Virus record (IMG/VR): IMGVR_UViG_3300031857_000482
Coordinates: 1 to 39,868 of that record
Strand: one strand, 5' to 3'
DNA: 39,868 nt
From: a virus
Shown here: positions 6,088-12,279 of the stretch, piece by piece
Layout of the letters: each line of letters opens with the position of its first letter
How positions within the stretch are numbered: the stretch's first letter is position 1
Program-made: the position numbers and the translations under genes
The notes under the pieces: model-generated
Database searches by the model: none
What the model was told of the DNA's origin: nothing
What the model saw: the letters and a program-made list of their open reading frames with translations, nothing else

Positions 6088-6437
6088 CGGCGGATCGGGT
6101 ACGCTCCCGCTTGGGCCGGTTGTCCATTACCGTGTCCCGATGCTCCCTGTGACCCGTTGCCAGTTCCCAGCGTTGCTTGACCTTGATTTTCACGTTTTCG
6201 TATTTGCGGCGGCTTGTCATACCATAACCCATCGTTGTGAAGATACCACGTTTTATTATTGTTAGGATCGTATGCTACTTGATACATGAAGTATTGTAGC
6301 GGTTGAGCCTGTTTTCTTTCAAGTCTAAACGTATCCACTATCTCGGGGTGAGAATCAGTATAATGTTTCATCTCTCCCCAAACTAACACTACCAATCCCA
6401 GTAGTGCTACGATTAGTTGTACCACAGTCTGTTTCAC
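6084..6437 (-). CDS. Membrane-anchored or secreted small protein
   Basis: 117 codons from a GTG; GGGAG lies 7 nt before it. Residues 4-21 (TVVQLIVALLGLVVLVWG) form one membrane segment or signal anchor. The middle has WYLHNDGLWYDKPP, and the C-terminal third is a flexible Gly/Gln/Asn-rich tail (GTGNGSQGASGHGNG). No cysteine lipobox is seen. The gene stands alone between Q3 and the tRNA group and is read from a -10-only TGGTGTATAAA site. Unknown function; an inner-membrane exclusion or spanin-like role cannot be judged. Confidence 0.65.
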   Translation of the reverse strand: MKQTVVQLIVALLGLVVLVWGEMKHYTDSHPEIVDTFRLERKQAQPLQYFMYQVAYDPNNNKTWYLHNDGLWYDKPPQIRKRENQGQATLGTGNGSQGASGHGNGQPAQAGAYPIRR

Positions 6438-6449
6438 TTGTCAACTCCC

Positions 6450-6463
6450 TTTATACACCATTT
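6450..6463 (-). promoter_or_regulatory. -10-only promoter TGGTGTATAAA
   Basis: TGGTGTATAAA at 6460-6450 matches the late motif of the rightward genes, here on the minus strand 12 nt from the GTG. A GCCGATAA motif lies just upstream and no -35 box is visible. Confidence 0.5.
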
Positions 6464-6495
6464 ATCGGCCATTCTCTAGCGAACCTTTAGTTTTT

Positions 6496-6577
6496 CCTAA
6501 GTGGTTGATAGCAAACAACTTACGAAGAATTCGCGGCCGCGGCCGTTCCCTAAGTGCTTATGCACAAAGGGTTTACG
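6496..6577. repeat. Q element copy Q3
   Basis: 82 bp with central GCGGCCGC. Left arm CCTAAGTGGTTG...ACTTACG, right arm CCTAAGTGCTTA...GTTTACG. It begins 9 bp past the stop of the gene at 6586 and sits upstream of the 6450 promoter. Confidence 0.88.
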
Positions 6578-6585
6578 GCTAGCGA

Positions 6586-6822
6586 TTACATATCATCCAT
6601 ATTCCAGCCCGCAGCATCTAATACCGCCATACTCTTGAATACGCAAGTGTGACCATCAGCAGTTATATAATCCCTAAAACCACGCTCATCTATATAGAAA
6701 TATTCGTCAATAGTATCATTATCATTTAATTCCCACACACTTTGTTGTGCAGCCTCGAAAGGATTCTTATCGCTTGCAAAAATCATTTCTAGTGAACCAC
6801 TTTTTACATAATATTTAGCCAT
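6586..6822 (-). CDS. Small phage protein, unknown
   Basis: 78 codons, MAKYYVKSGSLEMIFAS..., with a beta-rich start, a helix NPFEAAQQSVWEL and VFKSMAVLDAAGW near the end. The layout resembles small phage proteins that begin with Y-hydrophobic strands, but I cannot name the family. ATG overlaps the end of the zinc-ribbon gene (6815-6982) by 8 nt; GGAG lies 7 nt upstream. Confidence 0.7.
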   Translation of the reverse strand: MAKYYVKSGSLEMIFASDKNPFEAAQQSVWELNDNDTIDEYFYIDERGFRDYITADGHTCVFKSMAVLDAAGWNMDDM

Positions 6823-6982
6823 TGTTAATCTCCGTGTGCATATATTTCATATCACAACCACATTCTTCACAAACGGGAGTACCATTATCTTGATACCAGT
6901 TAGGATTTATATTAACTTCATCCTCACAATCTGGACACTCCCATACCGCTCTAACTTTCCTATTATCAATAATATCCCACAT
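6815..6982 (-). CDS. Zinc-ribbon miniprotein
   Basis: 55 codons. Two knuckles, CPDC at residues 16-19 and CEECGC at 38-43, with Trp and Pro between, form a likely four-cysteine zinc ribbon, typical of nucleic-acid or protein docking modules. AAGGA lies 8 nt before the ATG. Coupled to 6586-6822 downstream; the upstream GP88-like gene ends 10 nt before its ATG. Confidence 0.7.
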   Translation of the reverse strand: MWDIIDNRKVRAVWECPDCEDEVNINPNWYQDNGTPVCEECGCDMKYMHTEINNG

Positions 6983-6992
6983 AATTTATTCC

Positions 6993-7697
6993 TTAGTGAG
7001 CAGGAAACAACACGTTAGCCAGACCCTTGACGCACATATCACAACTAATACTATCCTTAGTACCAGTGCAAGTAATAACAGACCGACCACGACGAATCTC
7101 GGGACAAGTTACAAACTTTGTACCGTTCAGCACAACCAGTTTCGGCAACGCTTTACGCCATGCTTCCGCCTTAGCCTTGCTCTTAGGACGCTTGGGAGCG
7201 ATTTTCATATCACTATCACACCACGCGAACAACTTGAAACCTTGTGCCATAGCCTCGCCCATATCTTTATTATCATGGACACTAGCATAGACATTCATAT
7301 ACTTTTCCAGACTAACAAGCCGACTATCATAAATATGAGTATAAAACCACATATCGGGCAGCGTATCACCATCGGCAAGAATACTCTCACAAGCCCACGT
7401 CACGTTGGCAACATAGTCAAGGTCAAGTTCGCCGTTGAGAAACCAGTCACCACGCTCATGCCACCGAATACTTTTCTTACGCTTTTTAGCGTCAAGAATC
7501 ATAGAGCGAATCTTATGCTTTTCTGTAACAATATTAGCAAAGCCTGCAACGCGGGCATTTTTATACTGATTCTCGGTTGCTTCTGCATAGCATCCATTGT
7601 TGAGATAGTCGCAGTCACTCGGGCAAGTATCGCCCACTGGACGCGAAACCACAATGCAACCCTTACCCAACTTGTCATTACCGTCAGCAGTTTTCAT
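6993..7697 (-). CDS. GP88-like cysteine-rich phage protein
   Basis: 234 codons. An N-terminal cluster CPSDCDYLNNGCYAE, then IRWHERGDWF, a helix with KYMNVYASVH and a C-terminal group with CP, CTGTKDSISCDMC. This matches my memory of the phage gene-88 family (PF17338), also found as accessory genes in actinobacteriophages. The cysteines could bind zinc or an Fe-S cluster; activity is unknown. GGGAG lies 7 nt before the ATG. It heads a three-gene unit 7697-6586 driven by the promoter at 7720-7748. Confidence 0.6.
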   Translation of the reverse strand: MKTADGNDKLGKGCIVVSRPVGDTCPSDCDYLNNGCYAEATENQYKNARVAGFANIVTEKHKIRSMILDAKKRKKSIRWHERGDWFLNGELDLDYVANVTWACESILADGDTLPDMWFYTHIYDSRLVSLEKYMNVYASVHDNKDMGEAMAQGFKLFAWCDSDMKIAPKRPKSKAKAEAWRKALPKLVVLNGTKFVTCPEIRRGRSVITCTGTKDSISCDMCVKGLANVLFPAH

Positions 7698-7719
7698 GAT
7701 TGTCTCCCTGTGTCTACTG

Positions 7720-7748
7720 ATTCTACACTATGGTATCGTCACAATCAA
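7720..7748 (-). promoter_or_regulatory. Promoter for the GP88-like unit
   Basis: TTGATT (7748-7743), 17 bp spacer with GACGATA, extended TG-TAGAAT (7725-7720). Preceded by A/T-rich sequence that may act as an UP element. Confidence 0.7.
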
Positions 7749-7776
7749 GCGAAAACTTTGGCAAAAATATTTTTGT

Positions 7777-7858
7777 TCTAAACCGTTGTGGCACAACAAC
7801 TTACATCAAACTCGCCGCCGCGAATCTGTCGTAAGTCCTTACGCTGCAATGATTTAGC
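7777..7858. repeat. Q element copy Q4
   Basis: 82 bp. The core reads GCCGCCGC, one substitution from GCGGCCGC. Left arm TCTAAACCGTTG...ACTTACATC, right arm CGTAAGTCCTTACG...TTTAGCG. Its right edge touches the 3' end of tRNA-Asp. Confidence 0.85.
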
Positions 7859-7931
7859 GAGAGCGACGGGACTCGAACCCGCAACCTCTAGCGTGACAGG
7901 CTAGCGATCTAACCGATTGATCTACGCTCCC
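7858..7931 (-). tRNA. tRNA-Asp (anticodon GTC)
   Basis: 74 nt. Acceptor GGGAGCG/CGCTCTC with one G-T pair, anticodon stem CTAGC/GCTAG around CTGTCAC, T loop TTCGAGT, discriminator G, no CCA. Its 3' end abuts Q4. Confidence 0.92.
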
Positions 7932-7935
7932 TAAA

Positions 7936-8007
7936 TAGCCCCAAGAGGAATCGAACCTCTAATAATTGCTTAGAAGGCAACTGTTATATCCATTTAACTA
8001 TGGGGCC
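7936..8007 (-). tRNA. tRNA-Arg (anticodon TCT)
   Basis: 72 nt. Acceptor GGCCCCA/TGGGGCT, loop CTTCTAA reading AGA/AGG, T arm AGAGG-TTCGATT-CCTCT, discriminator A, no CCA. AGA is the main arginine codon in the late genes. Confidence 0.92.
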
Positions 8008-8069
8008 AAAAACCGATAGCCGCCAGTTTGCACCAGCGGTCTATCGGAATTATAACAGATAGATTATAT

Positions 8070-8324
8070 TCAGGCAACTGCTTCGGCTTCGGCCTCCACC
8101 TTACCATTGTGAGCATCACCGGCCTGCTTCGCTGTCACACCAGTAACACGAGCACGCCACACCTTATAACCCTGCTCGCTGAAAGCCTTGACCTCTCCAG
8201 CCTTGACATTCGCATGAACATCACCGGGCAGAGCATCGGTCAGACAAGACGAGATCGAATCGACAACAGCATCACGATCCAGTTCATCAGCAACCACATC
8301 AACAACAAACGAAAACTTCTTCAT
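8070..8324 (-). CDS. Small phage protein with DALPGDVHANV motif
   Basis: 84 codons from the ATG at 8324, preceded by AAAGGG at 7 nt. An N-terminal strand (KKFSFVVDVVADEL), a helix with DSISSCLTDALPGD and a beta stretch GYKVWRARVTGV suggest a small alpha/beta fold. The alanine/glutamate-rich tail EAEAEAVA is probably disordered. Unknown function. The tRNA pair Arg-Asp lies downstream without an obvious promoter, so it may be cotranscribed. Confidence 0.65.
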   Translation of the reverse strand: MKKFSFVVDVVADELDRDAVVDSISSCLTDALPGDVHANVKAGEVKAFSEQGYKVWRARVTGVTAKQAGDAHNGKVEAEAEAVA

Positions 8325-8369
8325 ATCAGACCCTTTCAAGTTAGTGTTAGTCTCAACCATCATGCTATC

Positions 8370-8398
8370 ATTCTACAGTGTGTATCGTCTAATGTCAA
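8370..8398 (-). promoter_or_regulatory. Promoter, TTGACA-17-TAGAAT
   Basis: TTGACA (8398-8393), spacer with GACGATA, extended TG-TAGAAT (8375-8370). Reads the gene at 8324 and probably tRNA-Arg and tRNA-Asp. Confidence 0.75.
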
Positions 8399-8427
8399 CA
8401 GCGTACTTGAATCGTTTTTCACTTTTG

Positions 8428-8509
8428 CCTAAGTCGTTGTGGCATAAGCACTTACGTCGAGTTCGCGGCCGCGGCCTTGCCCCAAGTTCTTTGGTAGCAA
8501 GGCTTTAGG
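8428..8509. repeat. Q element copy Q5
   Basis: 82 bp with central GCGGCCGC. Left arm CCTAAGTCGTTGTGGC...ACTTACGTCG, right arm CCCAAGTTCTTTGG...CTTTAGG. It lies directly after the TGA of the bL12-like gene. Confidence 0.9.
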
Positions 8510-8878
8510 TCAAGAGAGATAACCCTCACAACCCAAAGAGGTCAGGTCACGCAGCAACTGTTCAGCCGCCTCGGGAGTTTTAGCGGTGAGAGTGATGGGG
8601 TTGCCACCACCACGCCAGAATCCGCTCTCATCGTAGCGACCAACCATACCATCGGTCCAATCCTTCGCTTCCTTCAATCCCCAGCCGGTGTGCTGTCGAA
8701 CAGCCCTGATGCAAGAGATACGATTGTTGCAATCCATACCCTTGGTGATCGTAACCATACGACGCTGGTTCACGCCCAACGCAACCTCAAAAGCGGTCAC
8801 GATCCGCTCATAGATTTCCAGATTGCAGTTCGTAGCCAGATTCATAGCCTCACGAACACTCAGTTGCAGATTGATCAT
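8510..8878 (-). CDS. Ribosomal protein bL12 C-terminal-domain protein
   Basis: 122 codons from the ATG at 8878 (AAAGGG 7 nt upstream). Residues 54-75, with IRAVRQHTGWGLKEAKDW, match the signature helix pair of the bL12 (L7/L12) C-terminal domain, and TPEAAEQLLRDLTSLGCE near the end matches its last helix and strand. The N-terminal 40 residues are not the bL12 dimerisation domain. The bL12 CTD binds translation factors on the ribosome stalk, so the product may compete for or recruit them. Phage-encoded bL12 homologues are known. Overlaps the end of 8881-9288 through its ribosome site. Confidence 0.8.
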   Translation of the reverse strand: MINLQLSVREAMNLATNCNLEIYERIVTAFEVALGVNQRRMVTITKGMDCNNRISCIRAVRQHTGWGLKEAKDWTDGMVGRYDESGFWRGGGNPITLTAKTPEAAEQLLRDLTSLGCEGYLS

Positions 8879-8880
8879 AT

Positions 8881-9288
8881 TCAAACCCTTTCTTCCAAAA
8901 CGTAAACTTGTTTGCCGTTAGTTAGTAAAGTAGCGTATTCGCTATCATCCCAAACGAATTCGTTGTAGTCACTTTCTCGTCGCCAGTGCGGATCACGAAT
9001 AGGATTATAGTATAACTTTTCTAGGTTGTCAACCCCTATTTCATTATTGATCATAACCTCGTCACACTTTACCCATCCACTCACATCATGCACACCAGCC
9101 TCGTATACCTGTTTAGCCTTATTTATTTTATTCACCAATCGGCACTTAATCATTTCCAACTGATAATATGCCGGATCATAATAATAAACATCCAACTTCT
9201 CACTGCCACACATGGCCTTTACTTGCCAGTGCATATAGTTAGAACCAGCACCAAGATGAAATCGTATTTCGTAGTGTGTGCGTTTCAT
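8881..9288 (-). CDS. Phage protein of unknown function, apparently leaderless
   Basis: 135 codons, MKRTHYEIRFHLGAGSNYMHW..., rich in Tyr and Trp. The opening strand-like segment and long central helix (QLEMIKCRLVNKINKAKQVYEAG) suggest an alpha/beta fold. The ATG lies only 6 nt after the TATAGT -10 box, so the mRNA probably starts at or beside the AUG, and no ribosome site exists. The bL12-like gene follows at once. Confidence 0.7.
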   Translation of the reverse strand: MKRTHYEIRFHLGAGSNYMHWQVKAMCGSEKLDVYYYDPAYYQLEMIKCRLVNKINKAKQVYEAGVHDVSGWVKCDEVMINNEIGVDNLEKLYYNPIRDPHWRRESDYNEFVWDDSEYATLLTNGKQVYVLEERV

Positions 9289-9294
9289 ATTTGT

Positions 9295-9323
9295 ACTATA
9301 CCTTATCGATCAATCGTTGTCAA
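9295..9323 (-). promoter_or_regulatory. Promoter giving a leaderless transcript
   Basis: TTGACA (9323-9318), 17 bp spacer with ATCGATAA, TATAGT (9300-9295). Predicted +1 falls on the ATG at 9288. Confidence 0.75.
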
Positions 9324-9335
9324 TACCTTTAATCT

Positions 9336-9381
9336 CGCTGACTACAGCCACTCTAGCCAAATCCGTAGGATTAGGAGAGAC
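9336..9381 (-). repeat. R element copy R5
   Basis: The best preserved copy. Hairpin CCTAATCC-TAC-GGATTTGG (C-UACG-G loop in RNA), then GCTG-TAGT-CAGC. The TAA in the first strand stops the 28-codon frame at 9371-9457. The next promoter begins 13 bp downstream. Confidence 0.8.
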
Positions 9382-9457
9382 AAATAGATTGGGTTATGCC
9401 ATACTCGGCTTTGCATTTAACCGCGGCTTCTTTGATATCATTCTGCCAACGGCCCAA
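9371..9457 (-). CDS. Possible 28-codon peptide gene
   Basis: Frame LGRWQNDIKEAAVKCKAEYG... from a TTG preceded by AGGGGG at 9 nt, directly after the promoter at 9474-9501. The peptide would form an amphipathic helix. It ends ICLS with TAA inside R5, the same ending style (SLS, SLT) as other genes that run into R elements. Too short for certainty. Confidence 0.4.
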   Translation of the reverse strand: MGRWQNDIKEAAVKCKAEYGITQSICLS

Positions 9458-9473
9458 ATCTACTTGCCCCCTA

Positions 9474-9501
9474 AGTATACATCTATTATCGGGATAGTCA
9501 A
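9474..9501 (-). promoter_or_regulatory. Promoter, TTGACT-16-TATACT
   Basis: TTGACT (9501-9496), spacer with CCCGATAA, TATACT (9479-9474). It reads the short frame at 9457 and R5. Confidence 0.65.
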
Positions 9502-9519
9502 GAGGATTCTTTAAAAAAT

Positions 9520-9602
9520 CCTAAGTCGTTGTTGGATAAGCACTTAGATCAAATTCGCGGCCGCGAACTCTTCCTAAGTCCTTACCCTATCAGGAGTTAG
9601 CG
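9520..9602. repeat. Q element copy Q6
   Basis: 83 bp with central GCGGCCGC followed by GAA. Left arm CCTAAGTCGTTG...ACTTAG, right arm CCTAAGTCCTTACC...GTTAG. The stop TGA of the gene at 9590 lies in its right arm. A T6 run follows the last arm in transcript sense. Confidence 0.88.
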
Positions 9603-9802
9603 AGTACTAATTGAACATACTTATCCACAAGTTCACTTACAGCAATCTCATGAGTAGATATCAACTCTTTAGTCTTACTCACATTATGATTGTTAATAGC
9701 ACTCATACGAGAGTTAAAAAAGTTAATAATATAAATCATGGCCTGATCACGATTCATATCCTTAGCATCCACGGTATGCAAATCTTTAAAGTTTTTAGCC
9801 AT
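9590..9802 (-). CDS. Small helical protein, unknown
   Basis: 70 codons, MAKNFKDLHTVDAKDMNRD..., entirely helical in appearance, ending VDKYVQLVLANS; the last codons lie in Q6. TAATG overlap with the upstream gene. Last gene of a five-gene unit 10729-9590. Confidence 0.65.
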   Translation of the reverse strand: MAKNFKDLHTVDAKDMNRDQAMIYIINFFNSRMSAINNHNVSKTKELISTHEIAVSELVDKYVQLVLANS

Positions 9803-10113
9803 TAGTCGTACAACCCCTTAGTATATTCTTCTGGAATAATAGGACACCAACCTTCTGCTCTCTCTCTATCATATGGATACCAGAATGGAGCATCACAAGC
9901 ATCCACAACGCCCCATTGGCTATTATAGAATACATGGGGGCATAGTTCCATTTCTTTACCGTAGAACTTTTCGTTGCTCTCATCATATCCGTGAGTTTTC
10001 ACTTTACGTTCCTCATAAGAATAGTGACCAATCCCTATTCCTATATTAGGACCGAAGTAGTAAACCTTCTGCCCAACCTCTGGCGGATTCTTATGAGAGT
10101 TATTCCATTCCAT
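9802..10113 (-). CDS. Phage protein, Trp/Tyr-rich, unknown
   Basis: 103 codons from the ATG at 10113, which lies inside the end of the upstream gene. Begins MEWNNSHKNPPEVGQKVYYFGP and ends with PYDRERAEGWCPIIPEEYTKG. The opening resembles short phage proteins that start with a W...P..G..VL(V/Y) strand (DUF551-like style), but I am not certain of a family. Unknown role. Confidence 0.6.
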   Translation of the reverse strand: MEWNNSHKNPPEVGQKVYYFGPNIGIGIGHYSYEERKVKTHGYDESNEKFYGKEMELCPHVFYNSQWGVVDACDAPFWYPYDRERAEGWCPIIPEEYTKGLYD

Positions 10114-10291
10114 TATTATATCTCTTATACAGAAAGAATAATCCAATCACAAAAATTAAACCATACAATACACTTGGCTCTGGCACAATAGTGATGCCGT
10201 CTGGTGATATTAACACAAACGGTGGTAATTGCAATAGGGGTGGTTCATATTTAAACCATGGTTCCCAATCAATATCGGGTAATTTATTCAT
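10100..10291 (-). CDS. Small protein with PEP-CTERM-like C-terminus
   Basis: 63 codons from the ATG at 10291, AGAGA just upstream. The C-terminus VPEPSVLYGLIFVIGLFFLYKR (residues 37-58) has the order of a PEP-CTERM sorting signal: Pro-Glu-Pro, a hydrophobic span and a basic cluster. No N-terminal signal peptide is visible, which real exosortase substrates normally have, so it may just be a tail-anchored membrane protein. Coupled on both sides in the 10729-9590 unit. Confidence 0.6.
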   Translation of the reverse strand: MNKLPDIDWEPWFKYEPPLLQLPPFVLISPDGITIVPEPSVLYGLIFVIGLFFLYKRYNNGME

Positions 10292-10298
10292 TAAATCT

Positions 10299-10505
10299 CT
10301 ACCAACTCTCTGGCATAGGAATATCATTAAGATTCATATAATAGATAACATCATATTTCTTAGGATAAGTCCAAGGATTAGTATTATCTGACCAATAAGA
10401 AGTTGTTAAACTGGTTTGCCAATATAACAATAGTGGATAACTACAACCTTTAACAGCACACAAATACGGTCCATCAGTGATAGGATTGCCATAATTCCAC
10501 TTCAT
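10299..10505 (-). CDS. Small Trp/Tyr-rich phage protein
   Basis: 68 codons, MKWNYGNPITDGPYLCAVKG... with KKYDVIYYMNLNDIPMPESW at the end. The W...P..DG.YL pattern at the start and W..IP.PES at the end look like the DUF551 type of small phage protein; moderate confidence in the resemblance only. ATGA overlap with the upstream gene. Confidence 0.6.
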   Translation of the reverse strand: MKWNYGNPITDGPYLCAVKGCSYPLLLYWQTSLTTSYWSDNTNPWTYPKKYDVIYYMNLNDIPMPESW

Positions 10506-10729
10506 GATTTAGCCCTCGTAACGATCAAACACTTCGTACCACTATCACTATCGGTCAATTTCACACTCTCATGAGGCCCATAATACCAAGCGTCATTCTT
10601 GGAAAAATTAAACACAACCTCTTCAGTTTTCAGACCGGTATCATTATACCCACCCTCATAACCAAGAGTAAGAACCCGCATATCAGCCGGATAACTCTTC
10701 AACTGCTCAATCAGTTCGTTAACTGTCAT
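10502..10729 (-). CDS. Conserved small phage protein (MTVNELIEQLKSYPAD type)
   Basis: 75 codons. The N-terminal helix TVNELIEQLKSYPADMRVL and following GYEGGYND are typical of a widespread small phage/bacterial hypothetical family that I recognise by pattern but cannot name. AGGGAGAG precedes the ATG. First gene of the unit 10729-9590 behind a consensus promoter. Confidence 0.75.
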   Translation of the reverse strand: MTVNELIEQLKSYPADMRVLTLGYEGGYNDTGLKTEEVVFNFSKNDAWYYGPHESVKLTDSDSGTKCLIVTRAKS

Positions 10730-10747
10730 TTTCTCTCCCTTTCCACC

Positions 10748-10775
10748 ATTATACCATTCTTTATCGGTAAGTCAA
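10748..10775 (-). promoter_or_regulatory. Promoter, TTGACT-16-TATAAT
   Basis: TTGACT (10775-10770), spacer with ACCGATAA, consensus TATAAT (10753-10748). Reads the five-gene unit starting at 10729. Confidence 0.8.
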
Positions 10776-10779
10776 TAAG

Positions 10780-10979
10780 AAAAAACCAGCGAATCTTTTA
10801 CGCCCCGATTCTATAATCCAATCTAGTACCCGATATTTTTAACCCTTGGGCCAGGTAAAAACTAGTGGAAACCGCCCACGACATTGGTCCCTAGAAATAT
10901 GATCAGTATTTCATCACCTTGCTATTCAAGCGGTTACTGGTTGTATTGGCCGTGGTCTGGACGCAATCCCACATAGATA
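10780..10979 (-). ncRNA. Candidate structured non-coding RNA 1
   Basis: About 200 nt behind a good promoter, with no open frame. Foldable pieces in transcript sense: GTGG/CCAC hairpin at the start; GGCCA pairing with a distant TGGCC; AACCGC pairing with GCGGTT; inside these, CTTG-AATAG-CAAG and GAAATA/TATTTC hairpins, giving a nested multi-branch fold. A GAATC/GATTC hairpin followed by GCTGGTTTTTT could terminate it. It does not look like tmRNA, RNase P RNA, 6S or a known riboswitch. Confidence 0.4.
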
Positions 10980-10985
10980 GGCACT

Positions 10986-11013
10986 ACTATACAGCGTATA
11001 AGCCCGCTGTCAA
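10986..11013 (-). promoter_or_regulatory. Promoter for candidate RNA 1
   Basis: TTGACA (11013-11008), 16 bp spacer, extended TG-TATAGT (10991-10986). No CGATA motif, like the tRNA promoter at 6059. Confidence 0.7.
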
Positions 11014-11194
11014 CCCCACGCTGCATAACAGCCGTAGGTTTATCGTAATGGCTTATCCCTATCTAGTCCCTTGAGCATGGACCCACGGAAGTTTGTATTG
11101 TTAGGACCGATTGTAGAAGACGTTTCCTAGGACATCAACTACCGTTTTTACCGGCTGCTCGGCCCGACATAGCCAACAAGCGTTTGCTTGTTCT
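11014..11194 (-). ncRNA. Candidate structured non-coding RNA 2
   Basis: About 180 nt without a gene behind the promoter at 11201-11228. It begins with a perfect AACAAGC-AAAC-GCTTGTT hairpin. CAGCCG can pair with CGGCTG about 115 nt later, enclosing CCG-TAAAAA-CGG and GTCC/GGAC hairpins. It may be separate from, or the 5' part of, candidate RNA 1. No terminator is seen before the next promoter. Confidence 0.35.
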
Positions 11195-11200
11195 TCAATC

Positions 11201-11228
11201 ATTGTACACTATGTTTATCGGTTGTCAA
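11201..11228 (-). promoter_or_regulatory. Promoter, TTGACA-16-TACAAT
   Basis: TTGACA (11228-11223), spacer with ACCGATAA, extended TG-TACAAT (11206-11201). The -35 overlaps the stop of the gene at 11225. Reads candidate RNA 2. Confidence 0.75.
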
Positions 11229-11701
11229 GCGGCCAAAACTTTACCCACAATCCGTTTTCCCACATAAAGATTCCTGTGGGCACGTTTGGAGCCAAGATAC
11301 TTGGCCGCAGTTCGGCTATCCATCACCCTAACACTCAATCCCTCCGGAGATACAAATACTAAAACCAATTTGTGAAAATTATTTGGGCAAATATGTTGAA
11401 ACTTATAACTATATTTTACCACACCACCCACCACACCAACGCGAGCCAAAGCAGATTTTACTTCTACCTTGCGACCATTCACCATCATATCAAATGATGC
11501 ACTACCACCAATATAGGAAACAATCTTACCAGTACTCTTATAATAGTCTCTAATCATACGCTCAATAGCATTACCCCTATACTGGCTACTCATCTTGGAG
11601 AGTCGATAGGCCAAAATGCTTTTCTTGGGAGAGAAGATAGATTTGTTATGAAGTCCACGAACTTCATTCAGCACACGATCAAGATTTTTTGTGGTAAACA
11701 T
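11225..11701 (-). CDS. PD-(D/E)XK nuclease-like protein
   Basis: 158 codons. Residues 43-82 show the motif order of PD-(D/E)XK nucleases: GNAIERMI with Glu47, SFDMMVNG with Asp71, then RKVEVKSA with Glu80 and Lys82. The length suits a small restriction-endonuclease-like or Holliday-junction-resolvase-like domain. The target is unknown; a host-DNA or recombination role is inference. The ATG lies 6 nt after the -10 box, so the transcript is probably leaderless. Q7 lies upstream of its promoter. Confidence 0.65.
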   Translation of the reverse strand: MFTTKNLDRVLNEVRGLHNKSIFSPKKSILAYRLSKMSSQYRGNAIERMIRDYYKSTGKIVSYIGGSASFDMMVNGRKVEVKSALARVGVVGGVVKYSYKFQHICPNNFHKLVLVFVSPEGLSVRVMDSRTAAKYLGSKRAHRNLYVGKRIVGKVLAA

Positions 11702-11707
11702 AGTGTG

Positions 11708-11735
11708 AGTCTACAGAACATAATCGGTTTGTCAA
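11708..11735 (-). promoter_or_regulatory. Promoter giving a leaderless nuclease transcript
   Basis: TTGACA (11735-11730), 16 bp spacer with ACCGAT, extended TG-TAGACT (11713-11708); +1 predicted at the ATG at 11701. Confidence 0.7.
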
Positions 11736-11763
11736 CCAAATTTCTTGATCAAATTTAGTTTGT

Positions 11764-11846
11764 TGTAAAGTCTTAGCCAGTAAGCACTTACGATGATTTC
11801 GCGGCCGCGGCCTCGCCCTAAGTCCTTGGCTGGCAAAGACTTAGAG
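11764..11846. repeat. Q element copy Q7
   Basis: About 82 bp with central GCGGCCGC. In this copy the two arms share a matching variable loop (GCCAG in the left arm, CTGGC in the right), which supports pairing or symmetry between arms. The right arm also forms CTAAGT...ACTTAG. Confidence 0.88.
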
Positions 11847-11858
11847 CGACTGCCACGA

Positions 11859-12266
11859 TCAGCAGAGAAACGATGCCAATCCCGTCTTAAACGCTACCCC
11901 ACCAAGGAGGGGACGACGCACATTCGTGGTACGTTCAGCGTAAAAGTTGCGAATCTTACCATCGGGAGTTTGTGCAGTTACAAGGTGAGTAGTACGCTGA
12001 AAGTTATCATCATACCTACGATAGCGACTTTGTCTATTCAGTCGGCGGATACTTTCATCCGACAGCCGATGAACTTCCAGTACCCTTGCCATGTAACGCT
12101 CAGGCTCACCATGCAGCGGCTGATGATATACAAAATTGTAAACACCACCAACCCTAGCAGTAATCAGATTATCACGCACACCAGCATAAACGTGGAAAGC
12201 GGCAAAAGCCAGAAGACCACAAGTCACAACCGCAAAAACACTACCAACAATAAACGCATCGTTCAT
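11859..12266 (-). CDS. Small membrane protein, unknown
   Basis: 135 codons from the ATG at 12266 (AAGGA 7 nt upstream). Residues 5-26 (FIVGSVFAVVTCGLLAFAAF) form one membrane segment. The cytoplasmic or periplasmic part is basic (RRLNRQSRYRRYDDNFQR). It follows a 29-codon membrane peptide gene in the same unit and ends 13 bp before Q7. Confidence 0.65.
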   Translation of the reverse strand: MNDAFIVGSVFAVVTCGLLAFAAFHVYAGVRDNLITARVGGVYNFVYHQPLHGEPERYMARVLEVHRLSDESIRRLNRQSRYRRYDDNFQRTTHLVTAQTPDGKIRNFYAERTTNVRRPLLGGVAFKTGLASFLC

Positions 12267-12279
12267 ATTTTTTCCTTTT

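Noticed and set aside
6996-7781. Rightward 261-codon frame
   Set aside because: Shadow of the GP88-like gene; no ribosome site and it crosses the leftward promoter.
11014-11194. Group I intron remnant
   Set aside because: GGGACTAGATAGGG resembles an R segment, but matching P, Q and S segments and split exons are absent.
10780-11194. tmRNA, RNase P RNA or 6S RNA
   Set aside because: No tRNA-like ends with tag frame, no GAGGAAAGUCC-type core and no long single open helix.
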